DNA of 11,728 bases from Leadbetterella sp031420365. GTDB taxonomy: Bacteria; Bacteroidota; Bacteroidia; Cytophagales; Spirosomataceae. Positions within the stretch are counted from its first letter, which is position 1. Each line of letters opens with the position of its first letter. Positions 1 through 7,219 of this stretch are shown here, piece after piece. The notes below the pieces were generated by a model. The model was given only the letters and a program-made list of their open reading frames with translations. It was not told where the DNA came from and made no database searches. Made by a program: the position numbers and the translations under genes. The stretch spans positions 1 to 11,728 of the forward strand of contig JANOMP010000230.1 of the NCBI GenBank assembly GCA_031420365.1. Reading direction: 5' to 3'.

Positions 1-187
1 AAATTAATTATCTAGCTATTAGCAATTTAACTTGCTTAAAAATTTTCATACGGACGTTTTTGTGATTAATGGAACAATGTTTATTTGTTTTCTAAAAGAT
101 TTCACAAATGAATATTTCTCCACTCTAAATCCTGTAATGCCGATTAATTTAATGAAAGAAAAAACAAAAATTTAAAGAGTACGATAT

Positions 188-1585
188 TCAATCGATTCCT
201 TTTTGCCATGGTACACTTCCTCCCTTTTGAATATGTTCAATCATTAAACTTAATAATCTGTTGTGTTCCGTCTTATTAGCTTCTTTTAGATTTTGTCGTT
301 CTAATGGATCATCCTCCAGGTTATAAAGTTCATATGGCTGATATGGAGTGTTTTGTAATAATTTCCAATTACCAGACACCACCGCTTGGATAGTTTGTCC
401 ACCGTAAAGCATATTGCCTTCTCTTCTTGAAAAGAAAATATTTCTTTCTGGTAATTTTGGTTTTGTCTTGTTTAAAATAGAGAGCAAGCTTAAACCATCA
501 AACTTAGGTTGACTTTTATTGCCTATTAACTCGCAAATTGTAGGAAATATGTCCATAGTTAAAGCTTTTTGATCACTGTTGCTACTTGCCGGAATATTGT
601 TTTCCCAAACAAATAAAGCAGGAATTTTTAAACCGCCTTCATACATGCTACCTTTCCCATCTCTGATGTTGCCATTATTTGCTCCATCTGCTAACTTGCC
701 CCCATTATCGCTTAAGAAAATAATTAAAGAGTTTTCATATTTTCCTGTCCGTTTTAAAGTTTCAATAACTTTCCCTATGCCATCATCTAAATGTTCAATA
801 GAAGCCACTAATTTTGCCCTTGTATCAGATAAGCCTTGTTCCTTTTGTTTGACTTTCATTAACCATTCCACGGGTGGCTGAATGGGGTCGTGAGGAGCAT
901 TATAAGCTAAATACAAGAAAAAAGGATTCTTGGAGTTTTGTTGCGTTTTAATATAATCGCAGGCGCTATCGGTGAAAAATTCGGTAGCATGTCCTTTTGG
1001 ATTAATTTCCTCCCCGTTTTTTCTCATAAAATTTATTCCATGGCGTAGATGTGAATAATAATCATCCATCATGTCATCTAAAAATCCATGAAAAAAATCA
1101 AAGCCTTTTTCATTAGGTAAATTTGGAGATTCCAATCCTAAATTCCATTTTCCAACTATTGCGGTATTATAATTTGCACTTTTTAAATATTTAGGCAATA
1201 GTTCGACCCCGGGTTTCATAAAACCAAAATTATCTTTGGATTTAGAACGAACCAAGCCAGGTACACCTACCATTTCAGGATAGCGGCCGCTCATGAGAGA
1301 TGCTCGAGTAGGGGAGCAAACGCATGAATTGGCATAAAAATTATCGAATCGCATACCCGCATTACACAATTTATCGATATTAGGTGTTCTAATGTCTTTG
1401 GTGCCATAATATGACACATCATGATGACCAAGATCGTCAACTAATATCAAGATAATATTAGGTTTAGAATTAATCTTTTCTTGGGCAACCAAAATAGTTT
1501 GATAAAATGAAAAAAATAAGGAAATTACAAGTATTTTACTTGCAAATAAGGCCCAATTTTTATTTGAAATTTTAATTAATCCCAT
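188..1585 (-). CDS. Exported S1-type sulfatase with Asn at the GKWHLG histidine position
   Basis: The protein has 465 residues. It should hydrolyse a sulfate ester on a carbohydrate in the periplasm or at the cell surface. A hydrophobic signal segment (about residues 12-34) ends at a plausible cleavage site after VA. Metal-binding Asp50-Asp51 follow in LVDDLG. The formylglycine motif is CSPTR with Cys90 and Arg94, followed by MSGR rather than the usual LTGR. Other expected residues are Lys146, His232 (APHDP), Asp293-Asn294 (SDNGG) and Lys311 (DGKGS). The usual GKWHLG reads GKWNLG, so Asn148 (codon AAT) replaces a histidine that contacts the formylglycine in characterised sulfatases. The C-terminal subdomain (WKLLQ, then YELYNLEDDP) is complete and the length is normal, so the gene is intact. 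It lies 122 bp after the damaged lyase gene. Substrate and subfamily are not assigned. Confidence 0.93.
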   Translation of the reverse strand: MGLIKISNKNWALFASKILVISLFFSFYQTILVAQEKINSKPNIILILVDDLGHHDVSYYGTKDIRTPNIDKLCNAGMRFDNFYANSCVCSPTRASLMSGRYPEMVGVPGLVRSKSKDNFGFMKPGVELLPKYLKSANYNTAIVGKWNLGLESPNLPNEKGFDFFHGFLDDMMDDYYSHLRHGINFMRKNGEEINPKGHATEFFTDSACDYIKTQQNSKNPFFLYLAYNAPHDPIQPPVEWLMKVKQKEQGLSDTRAKLVASIEHLDDGIGKVIETLKRTGKYENSLIIFLSDNGGKLADGANNGNIRDGKGSMYEGGLKIPALFVWENNIPASSNSDQKALTMDIFPTICELIGNKSQPKFDGLSLLSILNKTKPKLPERNIFFSRREGNMLYGGQTIQAVVSGNWKLLQNTPYQPYELYNLEDDPLERQNLKEANKTEHNRLLSLMIEHIQKGGSVPWQKGID

Positions 1586-1707
1586 AGTAATTTTTTGTTC
1601 TATATTTTTAACTCTTTTTGAAAAATATTTACTGGCGTCTGAGAAAAAATCGAAAAATAATTTATATGCCGCAACATCTAAAATTAAACAAAACTTCCAC
1701 TATTTTC

Positions 1708-2831
1708 TTAATAGGTTAAAACCAAAAAATCCGACTGATATGTTTTTTCGTCAACTTGCAATGCCAATTTATCATACCCAGAATTTGAATATACTTTTGA
1801 TGCTATTTTCAAAATATTGATAGTGTCGGAATATTCAATTTTCTTGATTTGTTTATAGTCCCAAGCTTTTTCTTTCTTTAAGTACGGCAACAACCAGTCC
1901 ACACACTTTTGAAGGCTTTTACCATCATGCGTTTGGTAATTCCACAAATCAATACTAAGATGTTCGGCCAATCTGGCAATTTTAAAGAAGCCAGAAAGAT
2001 TCATGTTTACATACCCCCAAGAAGTGGTTCTTTCTAATTCGTGAGGCTGACTTCCATCGGTTTTAATCTGATTTTCCATTCTTTTTTTGTTACTTCTATT
2101 TGGCTTTTTGCCAAATCTTGTCTATCTACAAATATGGCATAAGAAATAAATTGGACGTCATAGAAAGTTCCGCGATTATTGTGCTCGTCTGCTTCATCAA
2201 TAGCTAATGGGCTGTCTTTCATTTAAGATAAAAATTCTGTAAACCATTTTTTTTAACCTCTATGGTCTTCTTTTGACCAACTTTTAGATTGTTGAAGTAT
2301 AATTGCAGCGTCAATTACCCCAATTCCTCTGCCCGTATTTATGCCTGGAATTCCTTGGCCAAAGTTTAAATTCGGGTTTTGTCTAGTTTCCTTATCCAAA
2401 AACCAAGCTTTAATAATGCGAGAAGCTTGTTCTGCGTAGCGTTCATCCTTCGAATAATAATAAGCCAATGCCAATGTTTCTGCCTCATCTTCTACTTTAT
2501 CCATTTCACCTGAATCAGTGATTTCAAAATACTCAGGATTCCGTTCACCATCTTTTCTGATATATGGCAAGCCATTGGATTTAGAAGGATCTGGCCACCA
2601 ATAAGGCCCCGTACTCACGTAGTCGTGCTTATCTACACTGGCGGGTGTTTGTTTCTTGTGCATTACGGAATATAACTTCCCTTCTTTTAGGATTTTATCG
2701 CCAGATTTTAATAGCTTTTTTAGTGCTTGTTCCTTAAGGGGCTTGGTATTATCGGTAAACTCTTTTAAATTTTTTGCCAACAGCGGTTCGTCTAATAGCA
2801 ACGTAGCAGAGCTATTTAAAGTCACTATCAA
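1708..2831 (-). pseudogene. Disrupted alginate-lyase-superfamily polysaccharide lyase (PL5/PL38-like)
   Basis: Conceptual translation gives an alginate_lyase-type alpha-toroid protein. N-terminal landmarks are KHDYVSTGPYWWPDP and NPEY; the central block reads DEADEHNNRGTFYDVQ; then DGSQPHELERT and the C-terminal LLPYLKKEKAWDYKQI. It is broken in several ways. The reading frame starts inside the 3' end of the upstream esterase gene with only TTG (2831) or GTG (2825) available and no signal peptide; an in-frame TAA lies upstream at 2844-2846. Two in-frame TAA codons occur at 2253-2255 and 2223-2225, separated by KKWFTEFLS, which is sequence of the family type. A run of seven A in the mRNA (2082-2088) shifts the frame, and one extra A would restore it. 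The family motif NNHGT(W/F)Y reads NNRGTFY, so the probable catalytic His is Arg (CGC, one transition from CAC). The original enzyme would have cut a uronic-acid polymer by beta-elimination in the periplasm; the PL38-like label is tentative. Confidence 0.85.
2082..2088 (-). other. Homopolymer frameshift site in the lyase pseudogene
   Basis: The mRNA has seven consecutive A here (ACAAAAAAAGAATGG). The upstream frame continues for about 16 more codons of non-family sequence to a TAG at 2034-2036. The other frame, beginning RMENQIKTDGSQPHEL, carries the conserved C-terminal half of the lyase. A run of eight A would join the two perfectly. This is either a genuine deletion or a homopolymer sequencing error. 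Confidence 0.75.
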
Positions 2832-4341
2832 ACACTCCTTTGATTACTTCTGTCCAGATTTTATACCCTTTTTCATTAAAATGTAATTTATCATTGATAT
2901 ACATTTCGGGTTGGTATTTGCCATCTTTCCCCAAAAGCTGTTGCATGGTTTTGATAAAGTGCAAATTGGGGGAATTCTGGCAATAGTTTTTTAACAGTTC
3001 GTTAGCTTCTACAATGTCACTTTGCACCGCCCAGCGACGTTCATTTGGAGAAATGGCAATGTAGTAAATGGACGTATTGGGGTGTTTTTGGCGAACCTTT
3101 TGCACAATATATTTGAAGGTTTCCAATACTTGTGTAGGTGTTTTGTCTTGTTTTCCTGCCGTAATATCATTGCTTCCCGAATAAAAAACGATGGCTTTGA
3201 AGTCATGCTTCCCCATAATTCGGTCGATATAATACGCCATTTCTACTATATTTGAGCCTCCAAAGCCTCTATGAATAATTTCGTGAGGAGCTAAGTCTTG
3301 TTTGATGGTTTTCCATAAACGGATGTAGGAACTTCCTGTAACTAAAATGGCATTTGATGAATAAGATTCTATTTTATCCAATTTTTCAAATTCCTCAATT
3401 TCTTTTTCAAATCTTAGAATGCCCTCAGAATTTTTATTTCTATTTAATTGTGTAAATAACCAAAGCCCTATTTCGTCTAATGAACTTCGTAGCTTTTCTT
3501 TGTCGTTGTCCAGCGTATGACCAGCATTTTCATACAATTTCAAACCTACTGGAATGCCCAATTCCAAACCTCTATTATAAATTATTTTACTTCCATACTT
3601 AAATCCATTATAATTAAAAGCAGAGTCAAATGGAACAATTTTGTCCCCCGTTCCATGCACACTAAAAAATGGAACATCTCCCGCGTTTATCCATTTATAA
3701 TCAATCATTGCTCCCCAACAATTTATCACTCCACTAACTTTTGAAGAAAAACCTTCATTTCCACTAGTTCCTTCTAAACTCCCTAATTTAGAAATATTTA
3801 TGTAACTAGGTACTTCATTTTGGTCTAAATAAGCCAATTGTAAAGCGGTCATTGCACCAGCAGAACCGCCAGCTACATAAATTTTGGAAGTATCGATACC
3901 ATACTGTTGAGCGTTTTTTCTAAAAAACCGAATGGCGGCTTTGGCATCTTGAACGGCCCGGTACATGGCTTCAAAATAAACAGTATTAGATTTTGGATTC
4001 TCAACCCCCAATCTATAGTTTATTGAACTACTAAGGTATCCTCTTTTCGCAAAACCAGTCGTGTAAATCATTGGATAACCTGTGCCTTTGTCGCCATTTA
4101 CAAAGCCCCCGCCATGAATAAAAACTATCAAAGGTCTTTTTTTAAGCGTGTCTGCAGTGGGTGCATATATATCCAAAAGTAATTTTTCAGACTCTCCTTT
4201 GATATTTACTGCTTCTCCATACTGTATATTTTTCAGGGAGTCTATTGCAGTAAATACTTCATTTTTAAAACGTTGTTGTTTCTGTGCAGTAGATAAATAG
4301 GAGGTAAAGCCCAATGCAATAATTAGAACCGCTTTCTTCAT
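2812..4341 (-). CDS. Two-domain exported esterase: alpha/beta hydrolase fused to SGNH hydrolase
   Basis: The protein has 509 residues with a signal peptide (MKKAVLIIALGFTSYLSTA, cleavage before Gln20). Residues of about 40-300 form a carboxylesterase/acetylesterase-type alpha/beta hydrolase: oxyanion motif HGGG (76-79), nucleophile elbow GGSAG (Ser160), Asp233 in HGTGDKIVP and His275 in ENAGH. A charged linker (about 303-328) leads to a GDSL/SGNH lipase-like domain: block I TGSSYIRLW (probable nucleophile Ser338), block II Gly361-362 in RGFGGS, block III Asn391 in GSND, and block V Asp484 and His487 in NDKLH. Both active sites look complete, so it may remove two kinds of acyl groups, or acyl groups at two positions, from one polysaccharide. 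The start is the ATG before the signal peptide, behind a 174-bp non-coding gap. Its last codons overlap the open frame of the lyase remnant by 20 bp. The ester substrate (acetyl, feruloyl or other) cannot be read from the sequence. Confidence 0.93.
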   Translation of the reverse strand: MKKAVLIIALGFTSYLSTAQKQQRFKNEVFTAIDSLKNIQYGEAVNIKGESEKLLLDIYAPTADTLKKRPLIVFIHGGGFVNGDKGTGYPMIYTTGFAKRGYLSSSINYRLGVENPKSNTVYFEAMYRAVQDAKAAIRFFRKNAQQYGIDTSKIYVAGGSAGAMTALQLAYLDQNEVPSYINISKLGSLEGTSGNEGFSSKVSGVINCWGAMIDYKWINAGDVPFFSVHGTGDKIVPFDSAFNYNGFKYGSKIIYNRGLELGIPVGLKLYENAGHTLDNDKEKLRSSLDEIGLWLFTQLNRNKNSEGILRFEKEIEEFEKLDKIESYSSNAILVTGSSYIRLWKTIKQDLAPHEIIHRGFGGSNIVEMAYYIDRIMGKHDFKAIVFYSGSNDITAGKQDKTPTQVLETFKYIVQKVRQKHPNTSIYYIAISPNERRWAVQSDIVEANELLKNYCQNSPNLHFIKTMQQLLGKDGKYQPEMYINDKLHFNEKGYKIWTEVIKGVFDSDFK

Positions 4342-4377
4342 TTTATGTTTTTTTAGTGATGGTTGAATTTTGTAAAA

Positions 4378-4402
4378 AAATAAAATTTTTGCAATTTTAT
4401 TT
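4378..4402. repeat. AT-only inverted repeat in the esterase upstream region
   Basis: AAATAAAATT (4378-4387) and its exact reverse complement AATTTTATTT (4393-4402) flank the loop TTTGC. A direct copy, AAATAAAATTT, recurs at 4420-4430, 42 bp from the first, which is close to four helical turns. It lies in the 174-bp gap upstream of the esterase start, so an operator or UP-like element is possible. Such repeats arise easily by chance in AT-rich spacers, and no clear -7/-33 promoter accompanies it. Confidence 0.3.
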
Positions 4403-4515
4403 ATAATTCCGATAATATTAAATAAAATTTAAATTAGTTTGAGATTCAAAGAGAATTTAAGGGCCCATCTATAAATTACTTTTTATTATTGATTACATCA
4501 ACCTTAAAAACCAAA

Positions 4516-5436
4516 CTACGCTTCTTTCAATGCTAGCTCTACTTCTTTTAAAAATTTTGCAACTTTTTCCTTAGGGTCTCCTTTTCCTAAGGTTTCTATT
4601 GGAAGATATCCCCTATATCCCGAATCTTTTATAATTCTAAATAATCGTTTTAAGTCGGTTTTTTCCTCCACACCATTTACGAAAATGTTTTCTTTTACTT
4701 GCCAGTTTACAGCATATTTCACTGTTTGTGCAATTTGTGAATATGGGTCGCCTTGGTGGTAACTGCCCGTATCCAATATCAAACCGAACCATTCCATGTT
4801 TACCATTTTGATAATCTTTATGACATCATCGGCATTTTGCATAAAATCATGATGGTTTTGAATGGCTACAATTACTCCATGTTTTTGACCATATTCTACA
4901 CACTCTCGAATGTCCTTAACCATCCAAGCGGCTATTTGGTCCCAAGTATATTCTTTGGGCCTGAGTACTCCTGCAAAAACACGAATAACAGGAGCTCCCA
5001 ATTTAGAAGCTACTTCTATCCAATTTTTTATCATTTGCACATCCGCTTTCCGCTTTTCAGGATCGGGATTGGTATAGTCATTTCTAATACCTGTTCCTGT
5101 TATTTCTAAGCCTAATAAATGTGCTTTTCGTTTGATGTGATAAATGTATTCGTCTGATGGTACTTGTGGATAATTTGGAAAAAAATAGCCTGTTAAATCT
5201 ACACCATCAAAGTTTTGTTCTGCACAAAAATCCAGTAAATCGTCTAAATTCATAGACTTGTCGGTCAAAGGAGTACTAAAAGAATAAGCATTTAGGCTTG
5301 TTTTTAGCTTACTTTTTTTTGAATTATCTTCAACATTTAATGACCTTTCGGATTTGTTTTCTGGAACAAATGTGGCGATTGCTGGTGCAATCATTAAGAA
5401 TTTTACAAAATCTCGTCTGTTGGTTTCGGGTTTCAT
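4516..5436 (-). CDS. Tat-exported sugar phosphate isomerase/epimerase-like TIM-barrel protein
   Basis: The protein has 306 residues. A twin-arginine signal (NRRDFVKFL, Arg7-Arg8, then APAIATF) predicts folded export to the periplasm. From about residue 44 onward it matches the xylose-isomerase-like TIM barrel of the AP endonuclease family 2 / sugar phosphate isomerase group: LNAYSF, then DFCAEQNFDGVDLTGYF, VIRVFAG, IQNHHDF, LILDTGSY, NWQVKEN and LPIETLG. Where metal-dependent members have Glu-Asp-His-Glu ligands, this protein appears to have Gln193, Asp222, Gln246 and Glu281, so two ligands are Gln and the metal chemistry may differ. It starts 15 bp after the kduI stop, which suggests co-transcription and possible translational coupling with the Kdu genes. 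A role in isomerising or epimerising a uronate or sugar released by the locus is plausible, but no reaction can be named. Confidence 0.88.
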   Translation of the reverse strand: MKPETNRRDFVKFLMIAPAIATFVPENKSERSLNVEDNSKKSKLKTSLNAYSFSTPLTDKSMNLDDLLDFCAEQNFDGVDLTGYFFPNYPQVPSDEYIYHIKRKAHLLGLEITGTGIRNDYTNPDPEKRKADVQMIKNWIEVASKLGAPVIRVFAGVLRPKEYTWDQIAAWMVKDIRECVEYGQKHGVIVAIQNHHDFMQNADDVIKIIKMVNMEWFGLILDTGSYHQGDPYSQIAQTVKYAVNWQVKENIFVNGVEEKTDLKRLFRIIKDSGYRGYLPIETLGKGDPKEKVAKFLKEVELALKEA

Positions 5437-5451
5437 TATTTATTTATTTAC

Positions 5452-6282
5452 TTATTTAATGGTTGGAACAAGAACTGGATCCATATCGGTAAACTCTTTG
5501 TTTTCGCCAGCCATACCCCAAATAAAACCATAATTGGCAGTCCCAACTCCAAAATGCATACTCCAAGGAGGAGAAATTACCGCTTCATTTTTTGCTACAA
5601 CTATGTGTCTTGTTTCTTGTGGCTCTCCCATAAAGTGCATAACTCTTTGAGCTTGGTCAATATCAAAATAAAAATACGCTTCCATTCTACGAGTGTGAGT
5701 ATGAGGCGGCACAGAATTCCAAACATTACCTTGCTCCAAAACAGTAAGACCCATTACAAGCTGACAACTTTGGATGCCGTCATTATGAATGTATTTATAT
5801 ATTGTCCTTTTGTTAGAAGTTAAAATATTACCTAAATTGACTGGAGATGCTTCTGCTTTTGTCATTTTTCTATTAACATAGGTATGGTGAGCAGGACATG
5901 ACAGCACATAAAAATATGCAGGTTCCGAAGAATTTGCACTTACAAAACTCACATCTTTTGTCCCTTTTCCTAAATATACACATTCTAGTTTTTCTAATTC
6001 ATAGCTAATGCCATCAGCAAACACAGTACCGTTTCCACCTACATTGATAATACCCATTTCTCTTCTTTCTAAAAAAAAATTTGCTTTTAATTCTTCTTCA
6101 AATGGTAAGCTTAAAGCATCAATTAACGGAACGACTCCTCCAATGATTACACGATCATAATGTGAATATACCAATTCTATTTTACCTTTTTGCATTAGAT
6201 CTTGAATCAAAAAATTGTCACGCAAATCTTGCGTTTTCATTTCACTGGTTTCTTTGCGGCTAGTTTCAAATCTTACTTCCAT
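5452..6282 (-). CDS. kduI: 5-keto-4-deoxyuronate isomerase (KduI)
   Basis: The protein has 276 residues, which is the usual KduI length. It converts 5-dehydro-4-deoxy-D-glucuronate, formed from unsaturated uronates after lyase action, to 2,5-diketo-3-deoxygluconate in the cytoplasm. It is a bicupin metalloenzyme. The zinc ligands are visible as His194 and His196 in PPHTHTRR, Glu201 in RMEAYFYF and His243 in PWSMHFGVG. Further family landmarks are YSHYDRVIIGG near residue 40 and FFLERREMGIINVGG near residue 69. The first Met is preferred over Met15 because the family N-terminus (M-x-VR) aligns from residue 1. No signal peptide is present. It begins 21 bp after the kduD stop, and the order KduD-KduI matches consecutive pathway steps. 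It indicates that the polysaccharide contains hexuronic acid. Confidence 0.97.
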   Translation of the reverse strand: MEVRFETSRKETSEMKTQDLRDNFLIQDLMQKGKIELVYSHYDRVIIGGVVPLIDALSLPFEEELKANFFLERREMGIINVGGNGTVFADGISYELEKLECVYLGKGTKDVSFVSANSSEPAYFYVLSCPAHHTYVNRKMTKAEASPVNLGNILTSNKRTIYKYIHNDGIQSCQLVMGLTVLEQGNVWNSVPPHTHTRRMEAYFYFDIDQAQRVMHFMGEPQETRHIVVAKNEAVISPPWSMHFGVGTANYGFIWGMAGENKEFTDMDPVLVPTIK

Positions 6283-6303
6283 TTTCTTTTAAATATTATT
6301 TAA

Positions 6304-7065
6304 TTATCTCCCCATCCAACCGCCATCTACAGTAATGATGGTTCCATTTATATAATCTGATGGAGGAGAAGAAAGGAACACAAACGCTCCTGTCATATCT
6401 GAGGTTTCACCCCAACGTTTGGCTGGAATTCTAGCCAATATTGCAGAATTTCTCTCTTGATCTGCTCGCAACGAAGAGGTGTTGTTTGATGCGATATATC
6501 CCGGAGCCACCCCATTTACGTTTACGCATTGTGCCGCCCATTCATTGGCAAAAGCTTTTAATAAGGAAGATAATACCCCTTTACTTGCTGCATAGCCAGG
6601 AACATTTATTCCTCCTTGGAAAGTTAATAAAGAACAAGTAAATACGATTTTGCCGGCTTTTTGCTCTACCATTCTTTTACCAATTTCTCGGGTAATAATA
6701 AACTGAGAATTCAGGTTTATGTCCATAATAGTATCCCAATATTCATCAGAATGAGTAGCAGCTGGCTCTCGCATGATATGACCTGCATTGTTAATCAGAA
6801 TATCAATTCGTGGGTGATCTACCTTAACTTTATTTAAAAATAAATATAAAGACTCTCTCTTTGAAAAATCAGCTTGATACGGATAAAACTTTTTACCTGC
6901 GGCTTCTACCGCCAAAGCTACTTCACTACCTGAAAATGGAAGTTTGCTAGAAACTCCAATAATATCCGCTCCAGATTGAGCAAGTGCAATGGCGATATCC
7001 ATTCCTATTCCACTGCTACAACCTGTTACCAAGGCAATTTTATTATCAACTCTAAAATTTAACAT
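6304..7065 (-). CDS. kduD: 2-dehydro-3-deoxy-D-gluconate 5-dehydrogenase (KduD)
   Basis: The protein has 253 residues and is a classical short-chain dehydrogenase/reductase. It reduces 2,5-diketo-3-deoxygluconate to 2-keto-3-deoxygluconate with NAD(P)H in the cytoplasm, the step after KduI. Visible residues are the Rossmann motif TGCSSGIG (14-21), NNAG (92-95), catalytic Ser145, and Tyr158-x-x-x-Lys162 in YAASK. The stretch from PGYIASNNTSSLRAD to IPAKRWGE is characteristic of KduD rather than of general SDRs, and the C-terminus ends with VDGGWMGR. There is no signal peptide. It follows the second sulfatase after 134 bp and may have its own promoter, although none is evident. KDG kinase and aldolase are not in this window. 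The alternative, a gluconate 5-dehydrogenase-like SDR, is less likely beside kduI. Confidence 0.95.
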   Translation of the reverse strand: MLNFRVDNKIALVTGCSSGIGMDIAIALAQSGADIIGVSSKLPFSGSEVALAVEAAGKKFYPYQADFSKRESLYLFLNKVKVDHPRIDILINNAGHIMREPAATHSDEYWDTIMDINLNSQFIITREIGKRMVEQKAGKIVFTCSLLTFQGGINVPGYAASKGVLSSLLKAFANEWAAQCVNVNGVAPGYIASNNTSSLRADQERNSAILARIPAKRWGETSDMTGAFVFLSSPPSDYINGTIITVDGGWMGR

Positions 7066-7096
7066 ACACTATTCTTCCTTCCCCATTGTCACCTTT

Positions 7097-7219
7097 TTAA
7101 ATAATTAATCTTTTGGTTTTATCTTTGTTTATCCATGCTTCGGCATCGGCTATATTAATGTCATGTCCTTCAAAAATTTTATTAGATAAAAGGCTAGGCC
7201 TACTCTTCAACAATCCCAC
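7097..7219 (-). other. Unidentified 40-codon open frame, possible gene remnant
   Basis: After the second sulfatase, a frame shifted by one base opens behind a TAA at 7226-7228 and runs to TAA at 7097-7099. The only candidate starts are GTG (7219) or TTG codons inside the sulfatase 3' end. The peptide contains IFEGHDINIADAEAW followed by INKDKTKR, a composition that looks more protein-like than chance. No homologue is recognised. It may be the C-terminal leftover of a deleted gene, or a chance frame. Confidence 0.3.

Noticed and set aside
1..187. A short ATG frame of 13 codons starting MKIFKQ on the minus strand near the left end
   Set aside because: It is too short and has no homology or ribosome-binding context; it is treated as non-coding spacer.
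579..881. A 100-codon open frame on the plus strand opposite the first sulfatase
   Set aside because: It is antisense to a gene with complete sulfatase motifs and shows no recognisable domain or start context.
1586..1707. TTTTG and TATAAATTA boxes upstream of the first sulfatase as a promoter
   Set aside because: The -7 candidate does not match TAnnTTTG and the spacing is off, so it was not annotated.
4489..4501. TTGAT-TAC-ATCAA hairpin just after the isomerase stop as a terminator
   Set aside because: A 5-bp AT-rich stem without a strong U tract is too weak to call a terminator.
4753..5109. A 118-codon plus-strand open frame opposite the isomerase gene
   Set aside because: It mirrors conserved TIM-barrel coding sequence; its translation has no family features.
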